Source: Sphagnum compactum (Eukaryota; Bryophyta; Sphagnopsida; Sphagnales). From it: DNA of 64,000 nucleotides. Below the pieces are notes generated by a model that was not told the DNA's origin, searched no databases, and saw nothing but the letters and a program-made list of their open reading frames with translations. Below, one piece after another: positions 34,113 to 45,680 of the stretch; the first letter of the stretch is position 1, and each line of letters opens with the position of its first letter. The translations under genes were made by a program, and so were the position numbers. The DNA lies in NCBI GenBank assembly GCA_965153455.1, contig OZ234495.1:22874875-22938874 (forward strand). The letters run 5' to 3'.

Positions 34113-34868
34113 GAATTCATCATCTCCATATCATGGCAACTGTCACCCTCTGCTGATTTTTGCAATGTCCCCTCAAATCCAGAATTGAGGTATTTGGTGG
34201 CTATGGAACTTTTGCTTCCAACAGGACTGCTGTTATGTCATCCTAGTCCATGGCACTTCTGATGCCCAGTTCCTAACAGCTGTTTCCATAGTTTGAGAAG
34301 GTTTGAAATCTCTGTATGTACATGAATTTCAGCAATTGAATTTCTGTTCTTGTTCTGTTCATGTAGTTCATAGCATAATCTACCTGCTTAGTGGAGCATT
34401 TCTGCTGCAGGCAGATTACAGAATGCAGTTTCTTAATTCCAGAGAAGCATTCATCAAGTGATCAAGAGATGCACTGTGAGGCAGGAGGGATGCAAACCAG
34501 ACCCAGAAAAAAAGCAACACATTCAATTGTACATTTATGAATGATATGAGTTTTCAATTGGCTCATGAGGTGAACGTTTTGTTCTTTGCATGATGACAAG
34601 TGGCTTGCTGTAAGAGGATGGGTTCTGCAACAGCCCTGCTAACTCATGCATGGATCAACACACAATCCTGCAGGACTGGGACCACTGGATTCAAACCACA
34701 AAACTGGACCGTATGTCTTGTGTAGCAAGCAATTGTGCCCAGTCTACTGGTTATCAAAGAAGAAGATCACAGAAGAAAATCACAGGTACGACTCCACAGC
34801 TCCTCCACGAGCATTGCTTTTGTTTGTAGTGATTTTGTGCTATGATTGGAAATAGGATAGAATTGGGA
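34113..34868. other. 3' flank of the 453-residue gene; no other gene
   Basis: Holds the 3' UTR of the preceding gene and ordinary spacer. An open stretch at 34646-34855 is isolated and unsupported. The sequence runs directly into the shortened 5' LTR. Confidence 0.5.
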
Positions 34869-35362
34869 AGTTTCATGTTATTACTTTGTGTTAAGCATTA
34901 AGATAAACTTTTTGTATAACAAATTTACATCATAATAAACTTATGTGTTCTTTTGATTATGAAAATGTTCACAAAAGGAAATGTATGTATTTTTGATGGA
35001 GTAATGGCCATTGAACAAAGTCTTTAAACATGTGAGAAGAGCTCCACAATGGGTGTAGCCCACATAAGGATTAAATTTTAGGTGCATGTGATGAGTTCCT
35101 CAATGAATGTAAACCACACAAGGATTCAATTTTAAATGCATGTGATGAGCTTCTCAACAAGTGCAACCGATATGAGAACCAAGTTTTAACACGTGGATGA
35201 TACTATCTCAAAAATGTGTGAGGTTCATCTTTTGCATTTTCGGAAGGACTTTTTATACTGAATGGATGTTGTGTGAGACTTTAATTGTATAACTTATTTA
35301 TGTGTTAACAAGGATTTTATTAAAAATTAATCTTCATAGTCTTCAACCTTTTTTAGGCTACA
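34869..35362 (+). repeat. 5' LTR, shortened, with internal tandem repeats
   Basis: Matches 42264-42649 of the 3' LTR from TTACTTTGTGTTAAGC through CATAATAAACTT and GTTCACAAAA to CCTTTTTTAG...ACA. The left 430 bp or so of the 3' LTR (its U3 part) has no counterpart here. This copy holds three tandem units of about 55 bp (starting near 35041, 35095 and 35151; each with CTC-AA-TG and a following AATTTTA), where the 3' LTR has one. I see no clear primer-binding site just after its end. Confidence 0.75.
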
Positions 35363-38244
35363 TTTTTTATTTCATTGTCACGACCTATATCCCCCATAAG
35401 TTTGATGTTTTGGGAGGCGCAAGGTGGACATGTTGCATAAGATTTTGGGGAAAGTTGCAAAGTGTTTTGCTTGTTAGAAGTATGAACATATCTATGTCAA
35501 ATGTGTGACAAATCCAATGAAAACTAAAAGCTAATTGAATTGAACCACAAAAGAACAAAATTGTATTGAGAGATTACGTTGGGGTGGATTGGCTAACGAA
35601 GGTGAATCATTTCTTTAATATTTCAACATTTTACAAGTTGTACGAGAGTTTCTTGAAATGAGCATCAAAGGTTGTCAAACAAGAAAATAGATAAAAACAC
35701 AACTCCCAAAGGTAGTGAAAACATAACAAGCATAATGAACCCAAATTGTAAAATGTTTTGCAATAATGATAAGGTAGTAGTGTATGGATAATAGTCTAAT
35801 GCAAGTCATGTATTCCAGAAGTAGAGGATTAAAAATTGAATTAACAAGAATACCCAAAAATCATTTTCATCAAGATTTAATAAAAACTTTGGAACTATTT
35901 TCATGATTCGAGTAATGCAATTTAATGATTTTTCTTTCCCCCATCTCTTGTGTGTACTATTCATGTTTTTGTAATGATGTGAAATAAAGTAAGTTTTCAA
36001 AAAAATCCAAAATATAGTCAAATAAGAAACTTGTAAAAAATAATTAATTAGGATTGAAATTTTACCATGGCAACTATACCTTTGTTTAAAGGAGGACAAA
36101 ATAAAGACCACAAAACCTTTCTAATAGAATTCAAAATATTTTACATCTTTGAAGACATTAGTGCCCAAACACAAAAAAAATGAATGCAATTTCTTTTTAA
36201 ATTGTTGAAGAGGAATTATTTAACATGATTAAAAGATTGCTTGTAGAACAAAAAAGAACATGCGAGTCCTTGTTCAAAATGTTTGTATGAATTGTTTTTG
36301 GCCATATGAAAGTTTTTTTTTTTTTCATATTGAAAGTAACATAACTTCAACAAAGACATAATGAAAATGTGAATGAATACATCACAAAAGTGAAGAAATT
36401 TAATGATCGCATGTGAAAAACATTGAGGGTTGAAAGTGTGATTGCTTAGCGCTTCAATCTTGAAAGTGATGAATATTTTAATTATTATACATTATGTGAT
36501 GAATTTTCAAAAAATAAATCAACAAATGAAATAATAAGGGGTTGATTTTTTTAAAAGGCCCAAAGGATTGCAAAAGGAAAGGAATAAAAAATGAAAGGCC
36601 ACAATTTTAGGACTTAACAAAACAAAATACCTATACATGTCCCAATAATGCTAATGTCAAAAAAAAAAAAAAAAACTTCAACAAATTAGAATCAATAATG
36701 GCACAATTCTTCAAAGAAATGAATCATCAAGTGTGAACTTAATTGAAGCAAAGGAGCTTCACCCCTTCAATTTTAAATATTTTTTTTTTTATCATTTGTT
36801 ATATTTGTAACAAGTCAAGGCATTACTGTAGTACCTTTACCATTTCGGCAACAAAGTACCAAATAATTAATTAAACTTGAAATCTTAACTTCAGCACTTA
36901 GTTTTTGAAATTTTCGACAAATAATGATTATACAAAACAATAAACAAGGTCTCGTCAATGTTATGGAATAGTCTAGTGTGTCTATACTACTTCGACCTTA
37001 AGTCATTATTATGGAAGGTTTGCAGTTCAAAAACTTGATAATGGAACTTTTGATTTTATTAAAATTTTGGCACAAATAATAAATAGTTTTTCAAAAGTTC
37101 GGCAAAACAAAAAATAATTTAATTTATGACAAAATGGTAAAAGGTACTATAGTATGTGAAGGATTGTGTTGGAAGAAAGTTAACATGTTGGAAATTTTAT
37201 TTTATTTTTTAAAAGGTGTCATTCAAAATCAATAAAATAAAAATAGTAAATGTCATTAAACTGATTTTTTCTAATTAAAAGAACCAAAAAAAAAAAGCAT
37301 TTCAAGAAAGTCAATTTCATGAAAACAAAAAAAGGAGTAATAATGAAACCATGAAGAAAAAAATTCAACATAAGAAATTGAAAAAGGAAATGGCATGTGA
37401 AAAAAAGAAGTGGAAGAGTTTAAGATGATTGAAAATGCAAGAATTTTTCATTTCTACAAAATAAATGTCATACTCCTAATTATTGTTGATAAATTAGTAA
37501 CAATGATCCTAATGACAAGGTAAGATTTGCAACAATGATTTAATGCATTTTAAATTAAACATTAAAAAAAAAATTCAGTTGGTTCAAATCAAATTTAACT
37601 CATATGCACCATTACTAGAATTGGTTTGTAGGGGTTTGAAAGGTGTTTTAATGGATACAAAAGTGGGCATGAATGTCATGACAATTCCAAATGTTCATGA
37701 ATAAAGTTTTGGAATCTTACATTAGGTTTTTTATTCAAATGCTTTAAAATGACTTTTGTGTGTATGATAATCAAACAATTCATCTTCATGACCTAAATCG
37801 ACTATTCAATCAACTGATGATGGTAGATGTTTCCTTAAATTCAAAAATTATCATTTTAGATTCGCAAAAGGAATTGTATTTGAACATATTGTTTTAAAGA
37901 ATGGCAATCACATTAATCCCATTAATATTGAAAAGATAAAATCTTCCTTTTCCAAAGAGGAAGAAGTAATTGTGAACATTTTTAGGGCCAACAAGCTATT
38001 ATTAAAAATACATTCAAGATTATGCAACCCAAACATACCACATCACAAAAAATTTCAAACAAAGAACGGAGATTATGAAAGAAAGGAAACGATTAAAGCA
38101 TTTGAAAAACTAAGGAATCATTTTTAAATGCCTTAATTTTTTTTATGGCATTAAAATGGTTTAGTTATACGTGGATGTTTTTAGCATAACAATGGGAGCA
38201 ACATTTTTACAAATTGATGACAAAGGACATTGTTAACTCATGAT

Positions 38245-40215
38245 AATTACCATCACATAATAAAATAATGAAAGGTGAATTTTGGAATGGAAATGTTACT
38301 TGACGACAATATTGTCAATAAACTATTTTAAAGAAAAATTAATCAAAAGTCAATTTAAAATTATAATTCAAATAAAATAATATTTATTATTGGGTAAATA
38401 TTTTAATCAAACTAATAAAAAAGGCCTCTTAATAATTATTTCATTATTATTGATATGTTCATATTTATGATCCCTTATTTATTATGAGATGAAAGCACTA
38501 GAATAATTAGTTTTTAAAAGATGAAGTAATTTGCCACTAATGAGGATATGTGAAAAAAATGAAATTAATGGAAAGAAATTTAGAAATATAAAGGAAACCC
38601 ATGTGTGATGAAGAATCACTTTTGGTTTTTTATTATCTTTCGGGTTCATTCCCTCATTATCTCATTCCTTCATTTTTTATCATTTTATTATTTTATTATA
38701 ATAAAATATAATATTTAATATTACTTTGATGCAAAATAAAATAATTTTAATTACTTAGATAATTTATTATTATTATTATATTTAAAAAATATTTCTATTT
38801 AATATTTTGGGCAAGACCATAGTTACAACAGGAGGGTAATTAATTTGAAAGCATCAACTTTTGTTTTAATTAAACTTTTATTCATTTCATTTCTTAACAT
38901 ACTTGTAAGGAAATAGTTGTTGAAAAGCAATTGTAGTAGTAAATTAGTTGTTATATGAAAGTAGTTAGTGAAAGGTATTGGTTACAAACATGAAGATAAC
39001 AATTATAAACATGAAGGTAGTAGGTCTAAGATGAAGTTCTATTTCGCTGAGGTACCCAGATAATACTTTAGTAAAATAAAATTTCATCCTAGATTAATGG
39101 GAAACAAATGTTTATTTTGGTTTCATAAACAAAACATTTTCTTAGGTCCTTTTAAGTTTATAGGCCAAAAAAAAATTGTTTTCCAAAAGGTAATATTTTC
39201 TAATGTTGGGCAAATATGAAAAAATGATTAAAAACCAATCAAGGTTTCAAATTGGGTTTCAAGTTGAATATTTTAAGGTATTACCCAAGGTCATACCTCG
39301 TTTGAAATTCATTCAATGGTTTTGATTGGACTAAGAGCTAGTTAAACTAAAACCATGTCCATACTTTTAAAAATAATTGATACCTTATCATGGTATTAAA
39401 AAATACCAAGGTCAAGGTTTCAAAATTTTCCCAATACATTAATTTATTACATTCAACCATCAATATTAAAAAATGTTATTAAATCTCAGTATGAAATGCT
39501 AAAACTCGACATTTAATCCACAAGGTTTGAGAAGAATTATAGTAGTTGTAAAAATGAAAATAATGAAAATATATGTAACAATAGTGGAAGCGGTCAAAAA
39601 AAAGGAAAAAATGGGCCTCCTTTCACCCCCATCCCTTCTTTTAATGGTATTTGCAAAGTAAAGAAATTGTATTGAATCTCAATATGAAATGTTGAAATTC
39701 AACATTCAAGGCACAAGTTTGAAAGTAATTATAATAATTGTATAAATAGGAGTAATGAAAATATATGTAGTAGTAATGGAGGCACTCAAGAAATAAAAAT
39801 TAGATGAAATTCAATTTACCACAAAATTGATGGTTTTATGAGTTTCACCCTTTTGAATGTTCATTTGCGAAAATCACGTATGAATACTTGTGGGTCTAAA
39901 ACATGTGAGACTCAACATTTTGAAACTCGGGTTTAAATTGTTTTTCAAAAAGTTGAAACCTTGCCCATGTTTCTTGAAAAAGAATTTAAAAGTAAATTAC
40001 AAAACTAGGGTAGGTCTTGTAAACTCTTCTAAAACCCAAATTCGATGCTTGTTAGAAAAACTTGAAAACTACCCAACATTAATCTTTTCCTACATGTATT
40101 TTCATTATTTTTAGTCAATTTTTATTTAACAACCTTTTCTTCATGATAGTACTTAGGATGTTAGTTCTACAATCTTACAAACATGATTATCCAATTTAGT
40201 TTGCGAGTTGACAAC
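38245..40215. mobile_element. About 2 kb of foreign repeat DNA splitting the RNase H domain
   Basis: In Ty3 elements the GA-x-x-x-Q-x-D segment and the QNY...E segment are only some 20-30 residues apart. Here they are separated by about 2 kb of very AT-rich DNA with no coding sequence. It includes a tandem pair of repeats (39474-39797) that also occur at 18955-19045, a mononucleotide- and TTA-rich stretch at 38370-38800, and repeated TAGT/GTAG motifs at 38930-39020. I could not find terminal repeats or a target-site duplication, so the exact ends are uncertain by about 30 bp. Confidence 0.6.
39474..39797. repeat. Tandem pair of a 180-190-bp dispersed repeat
   Basis: Each unit carries T(A/G)AATCTCA(G/A)TATGAAATG, then CAAGTTTGA...AATTATA, a TAATGAAAATATATGTA block, a GGAGGC/GGAAGC block with TCAAGAAA-like sequence, and (in the first unit) GGGCCTCCTTTCACCCCC. 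Part of the unit recurs at 18955-19045 in another context. Confidence 0.8.
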
Positions 40216-41829
40216 TAATTTCAATGGAACAAAATTATGTTGTCATCGAATGAGTAGTTTTGATGACCATATTTGCAATAAATTTTTTTGGTCATAACTT
40301 TTTAGGTAACAAGTTCACCATTGTTATCAATCACCAAACTTTTAAGTACTTACTTTCAAAACCCAATTTTACAAGGATCATTGCAAAACAAATTTTATTA
40401 TTTCAAGAATATGAGTTCACCATCAAAGATCAACCAAGGAAAAAACATGGAAATATTGGTGCATTATTGTGAATTTACAAATGGGTGGAGGATCATTCGA
40501 AAGATGATGATTTCCCAAATGCAAAATTGTTTGCATTTGATGTAAAAAAGGTGCTAAAAAGGGCAGATTACCTTTTGGATCATAAATTTTTTGAAGGAGC
40601 CAATAATTAACTTAAAGGGAGGATTGCTTTTAAGTCTCGTCCTTACATCATTTTTGAGGACTATCTTTCCTCTTAAAGAAAAGATGAAATATTATGTTGA
40701 TGTGTAAGAAGAAATGATGTTTTAATCATCCTTTCTAAATTCCATGAAAACATTTGTGAAGGACATTTTGTTGAAAAACCATTGTGGAAAAAATCTTGTG
40801 AGGTGAGAACCATTGGCCAACATTTTTCAAAAATGCAATGGAATATTCTAAATCTTGTGACATGTGTCAAAAGTTTACAAACAAATCCATTATTCATGTT
40901 ACTTTGCATCCAATTCCACCCATCATGAACATTCAAGAAATGTGGAATTGATTTGATGGAGCCTTTTCCCATCACTTCATGAAATAATAAATTTTTAATA
41001 GTGGCAACAATTTTATTTCACAAAGTGAGCAAAAGTAAAATGTTTAAATACATGAAGGAAAAATTGGCAAGGTTTGTATATGAGGGGATTGTGACATGTT
41101 TTGAAATACCTTTTAAAATGGTTTCAAACAATGTCCCACAATTTACAAGTGATATCATTAAAAATCTCATAAGAAGTTGTCCATTAAATATAATGTGACC
41201 ACAACCTACAAACCTATCACAAATGAATTGGTAGAATGCATGAATAAGGTGTTGTGCAACCTCTTGAGGAAAGAAATGAAAATATGTAAAAACCTGCACG
41301 ATTGGGATAAGAAAGTACACCATGCAATGTGATTGTACAACTCCACATATAAATCTTCTACATAATTCACCCCTTTTCAACTTGCATATGGGGTGGGGTT
41401 GGCATTATTCATCAAAATGAAGTAATGACCTTTCACATGGTGAAGTAGCATCAATTAGAAGTAGAGGAATTTCAATTCATGAAACCTTTAGAGTTGGTGG
41501 AATTGGAAGAAAATGAATGCAAGCTTAACATGCCATCGAATTGGCCCAAAAATGTCAAAAGACGTATTTTAACAAGAAGGTGAAGCCATGGAGATTTCAA
41601 AATGGGGATTTGGTCATGGTGTATGATAGTCAACATGATAGGAGGAGTTTCAAAAAACTGCTTCCAAAATGGTTTGGGCCATATATCATCATCAAAATAT
41701 TTTTTTGACAACAACATATATGAATTGGTTCACCTTGATGGAAAGGAATGTGAAAAAATCAATCATGACAAACTTAAGTATTTTCATAATGGTTGAATTG
41801 TTGTTTTGAGAACAAAACAACAAAATAAG

Positions 41830-42649
41830 TGTGGGGATTCATATAACCCCAAAATGAGTTACTAGGGGTAAAAGTTGTAAATTGAAAAATAATGGGGCTT
41901 ACGAGTAAAAGGAAGGGCAAGTATGGAAGTAAATAATTCAATTTATGGGCCTCATGTTGAAGATCTTTGATTAGGGGCATATGCTTGGACTTGTATGAAT
42001 AATTTAGTTAATTATTTTGGGTTATAGATAGTTGGAAATGAATCATATGAATTTGACTAAATTTTAGGGATGAAGATTATCAATAATTGAATGATTTGTT
42101 CATATGAAAATGATAATCTATGGCATAATATTAATAGTTTGTTGTGAATGAATGGGAATGTTTAGTAGGCATGGATGAATGATGACAATAACCCATCCAT
42201 TCTTTCTTTAAAATATATAAAGGGTCATGGGTGGAGAGTTGGGCATATATTCTTCTTCTCATAATTTCAGGTTGTTACTTTGTGTTAAGCCTTAGGATAA
42301 GGTTTGAGATAAGCCTTTTGCGTAACTAACCTATGTCATAATAAACTTGTGTTATTTTGATTGTGGAAGTGTTCACAAAAATAGATGTATGTGTTTTTGA
42401 TGAGTGATCATCATTGAACAGGGTCATCATGTGTGTGTGATGAGCTCCTTAATGAGTGTAGCTCACATAAGAACTAAATTTTATGCGCATAAATGGTCCT
42501 AGCTCAAAAATGTGTAAGTTTCATTTTTTCAAATGTCTTTATATGATGGGTGGATGTTGTGTGGGGCTTTAGTTGAACAACCTACGTATCTATTAACATG
42601 GATTTAATTAAAGATTAACCTTCATAAGTTTGGACCTTTTTTAGTTACA
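41830..42649 (+). repeat. 3' LTR of the Ty3/gypsy element
   Basis: Begins TGTGGGGATT just after a purine-rich tract (ACAAAACAACAAAATAAG), which fits the polypurine primer, and ends in ACA at 42649. A TATA-like AAATATATAAAGG at about 42210 would be the promoter, with U3 to its left. The right 385 bp pairs with the 5' LTR. Divergence between the two LTRs is substantial (many substitutions plus indels), so the insertion is old. Confidence 0.75.
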
Positions 42650-43099
42650 ATCTCACATTCTTCAAAAATGTTTGCTATGAATTGTGTGAACCAAGGATGA
42701 ATTTGTATACTTTTTGTACACAAGTAGTTCATGTCTTTAAACCCTTCCACTATTTGAAACACTTGTCCTAAGGTTGGTAGGTGGATTGCAAGCTGCAAAA
42801 ATTTGTGAAAAGATTTCATAAACATATGCACTTGCTTACCTTGCATAAAGAACCTTCAATTATTTATCTATTTATTGATTTTTGGCACAAATGGATCTAT
42901 TGCAAAAGTTCATTTCTTTTGTAATAGATCCATTTGACCTTAAGTTGTAGCTCTGTAGAGAGTGGTTGCTATTTTCATTTTGATAGGTGTGGTCATTGCA
43001 AGTGAGGGCTCTTCTAAGCTTAGAACTCTTTTAGGTTTCCATTCCTTTTCAATATGCTACTTGTGACTAATGAGGGCTTTGAGGAACATAGTTTTTTCC

Positions 43100-43225
43100 T
43101 TTGCCCCCTTTGTGACCATGTTTGGGTTTTGCTCTTGTAGTTTGGACTTGGACCCGATATCTTTGTTCTTCCTTTCTCTCTTTGCTGGGTGCTTTGTTCA
43201 ATGGATCTTGCTACGGTTTCATCAT
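43100..43225. repeat. Dispersed repeat, partner of 26231-26370
   Basis: Shares TTTGCCCCCTT, TTTGGGTTTTG, a TTTGTTC-CCTT block and CTTTGCTGG in the same order with 26231-26370. No coding capacity is seen. Confidence 0.7.
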
Positions 43226-43339
43226 GTGTGGTTCTATCATATCATGTGATTGGTTTGAAGATGGACATACATGTTGCCTTTGTGTCTTTGAGGATTCATC
43301 TTGTATTGTGATAGTGTAGAATCCATATTATCTTCCCCG

Positions 43340-43860
43340 GAGCATTTTGTTAAACATACAAAAAGCACCATAAAACCCATAAACCCCAATACCACCCCAA
43401 TTCCCTAATCGTGTAAGAAAGATCATTGCACTTCCATAAGGATTGCATGTGAGCAAAGCATCTCCATGACATGTTTGTGTTTTTCTTTGGGTGGTTTGGG
43501 TATTTGCATAAAACTGCTCTTCACCTCTGGAAGCTGGACAGTTTTGAGCAGAAACTTCAAGGGAGAAAAAACACACCACACAAAAAGCTCCATAAAACCT
43601 TCATTCCTAGACCCCAATTCCTTAACCCTAACTCTCTAGTTCTCTAATTGTGCAACAAATGCCATCACATTTCCTTGAGGATGCATGTGAGCATCTGCAT
43701 GATATCTGTTTCAGTTTCTTCACAAAAGCCTTGTCTTTCAGTGTTTCAGTGCCTCGTCTTGCTCAAAGCTCCTCCTCAGCTCTGGAAGCTTGTAAGTCTT
43801 GAGCAGAAACTTCAAGGAGGAGAAACAGCTTCAACCAAGCCATAAAAAAACTCCACTCTG
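43340..43860. repeat. Tandem duplication, period 255 bp
   Basis: CTCTGGAAGCTGG...TTGAGCAGAAACTTCAA at 43525 recurs at 43780. Upstream blocks (CCATAAAACC, CCCCAATTCC, CTAAT(C/T)GTG, GATGCATGTGAGCA-like) are also repeated in order. The copies differ by indels. Neither half contains a supportable ORF. Confidence 0.8.
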
Positions 43861-44508
43861 AATTCTACACTATCTCAATGATGTGGAAGTACCCCATTTG
43901 TCTTCTGATTGATCGACTAGTTCAATTTCCTGACCATCCAAAAACAAGAAATCACTCAAGAATCAGACTCAAGAAACATCACATTTTTAATTTATTTTTC
44001 TCTTCACTGTGTGATAATTCTTTCTTTCATTTTGTGTTGTGGAAATCTTCACTAAGAAACCACAGGCATGGTATGGTGCTCACAGACATGGGTGCTCTTG
44101 TTTAACCCCCCCAAGACTTTGAATGACTTTGTATTTCTTACACCAAAATGTTGTTGCACAAGCCAAGCGCCCTAAGCTAAAGCAACAACCACCCAGGAAT
44201 CAAAACCCCTTCATGGGTAATACAGAACTACTCTGCCACTTATGGACCATCCCTGGAGAAATTGAAAAACATTCTTCATATTCTTGCAGGGAACTCTGCA
44301 GCAACTCATGGAACTCAGGAGTCCAAAATTTCTTCATGCCCTGCAGAAACTCTGCAATTCATGGTACTGGTGATGGAGAAACATCAATGATCCTTACTCT
44401 CACCAACAAATCATTCAGAATTGGATGCATTTGCGCCTTCTTCTGATGGATCCTGTCAATGAGGGAGCATCAAAACTTGACAGAGCTGCTGCAATCAACT
44501 TCTGCCCT

Positions 44509-45064
44509 CTTCATGGACATCAAGGGAAGATAGATCAGGATAAATGTGTCTCTGCCTTAAGCTCAACCTCTTCATGGACATCAAGGAAGATCTGAATCAA
44601 GCTCTGCTTCTTCATGGACATCAAGGAAGATAAGTATCACGCTCCTTTGCTTCTTCATGGACATCAATGGAAGATAGATGAGGATCAAGCTCCTCTCATT
44701 CTTCATGGACATCAATGGAAGATAGGTGAGGATCAAGCTCGTCTGCTTCTTCATGGACATCAATGGAATACAGGTGAGGGTCAAAGCTCCTCTCTGCCTG
44801 CTCATGGACTCAAGTGAAGACAGATCAAATCAAGCTCCTTTGCCCCTCATCTTCATGGATATCAATTGAAGATGATTCAGAATCAAGCTCCTCTGCCCCT
44901 ATTCTTCATGCACATCAACGAAGATGAGGATCAAGCTCCTCTGCCTCCTCTTCTTCATGGCCATCAAGGAAGACAGATCAACATCAAGCTCCTCTGCCTC
45001 TTCATGAAATCAGTAAAGATAGATCAGCATCAAGCTCCATTGCCTCTTCATGGACACCAATGAA
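44509..45064. repeat. Minisatellite, about 12 units of 40-61 bp, upstream of H2A.X
   Basis: Each unit starts CTTCATGGACATCAA and continues GGAAGATAGATGAGGATCAA then GCTCCTCTGCCT. Starts include 44509, 44570, 44610, 44653, 44701, 44749, 44848, 44903, 44953, 45000 and 45042. Both strands stay partly open and mimic small repetitive proteins. The array ends 150 bp before the GC-rich H2A.X promoter region. Confidence 0.9.
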
Positions 45065-45212
45065 GATCAGGATGAGCCTGAAACCTTGAGAAGTTGCCAT
45101 GGATGGGTTCTTCGTGAAGGAAAAAAAGAACAGAACTTCCATGGCACGGCAACTTGGTGACAAGTGCATTCAAGGTGTGATTCTCGCAGCGATGCAGCAG
45201 CATCTTCTTTTG

Positions 45213-45226
45213 TTTTGGGCGCGAAA
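45213..45226 (-). promoter_or_regulatory. E2F binding site in the H2A.X promoter
   Basis: Read on the minus strand this is TTTCGCGCCCAAAA, a perfect match to the E2F consensus TTTSSCGC. It lies about 455 bp before the H2A.X ATG, at the start of the CpG-richer promoter segment (45190-45680). E2F control of S-phase histone and DNA-damage genes is established in plants. Binding here is inference. Confidence 0.6.
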
Positions 45227-45680
45227 TAGGCACGATTCTCTGCGCGGATTTGAACTTCTCTTCTGTTTGCCTCGGCAATTTCCCTCCATCGGCGAGACGG
45301 ATCCGGATACCAGACGAAGCAGGGTGTTTAGGGTTTCGTGGGGTCCACGGTTTCAAAGCCCGCGGCTCTTTTGTATGTATATCATGGTGCATGCGAACTC
45401 AATAGCTGTGTTGCTGTTCTCTCGTTCTGCTTCTCCTCTTGTGTAGCTTTGGAACCTCTTCCGCTTTGTGTCTTTTGTGTTGTTGTGTTCCTATCTTGGC
45501 CGTGAAGCATTCGCTGTGTTGGTTTTCGTGTTCTGTCTGTCTGTCTGTCTGTCTGTGTTGTTTGCAATCTGTTTCGGCAAGGGATTTTTGTTTTCGTTTC
45601 CCCTCTCGCGTGTGTGTTTGAGTATCGTAACTCTTATCGAGATCTGGTTCTGAGAGAGAGGGAGAGAGGGAAGCAGAGCT

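Larger units (their letters stand above)
34869..42649 (+). mobile_element. Decayed Ty3/gypsy LTR retrotransposon
   Basis: Order fits a Metaviridae element. After the 5' LTR comes AT-rich sequence where gag and protease would lie, but nothing is readable. 37860-38240 carries the end of reverse transcriptase and the connection to RNase H (IVFEHIVL, NPINIEKIKS, KAFEKL, then GATFLQID). The rest of RNase H resumes at about 40222 (EQNYVVIE, then GNKFTIVINHQTFKYLL). About 40740-41380 is integrase: a degenerate His/Cys finger, the core segment with NNVPQFTS where an active element has an Asp at the first position, and LYNSTYKSST...FTPFQLAYG. 41660-41800 is the integrase tail (YELVHLDGKECEKINHDKLK). 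Stops and frameshifts interrupt every domain, so it is dead. It lies 0.75 kb downstream of the 453-residue gene. Confidence 0.85.

Noticed and set aside
44581-45063. Repetitive proteins of the LLHGHQWKI type
   Set aside because: They are translations of the 40-61-bp minisatellite. Both strands are open and the unit lengths are not multiples of three.
45048-45392. Frames of over 110 codons on both strands in the H2A.X promoter
   Set aside because: This is the CpG-richer promoter and leader region. The frames overlap each other antisense and have no domains.
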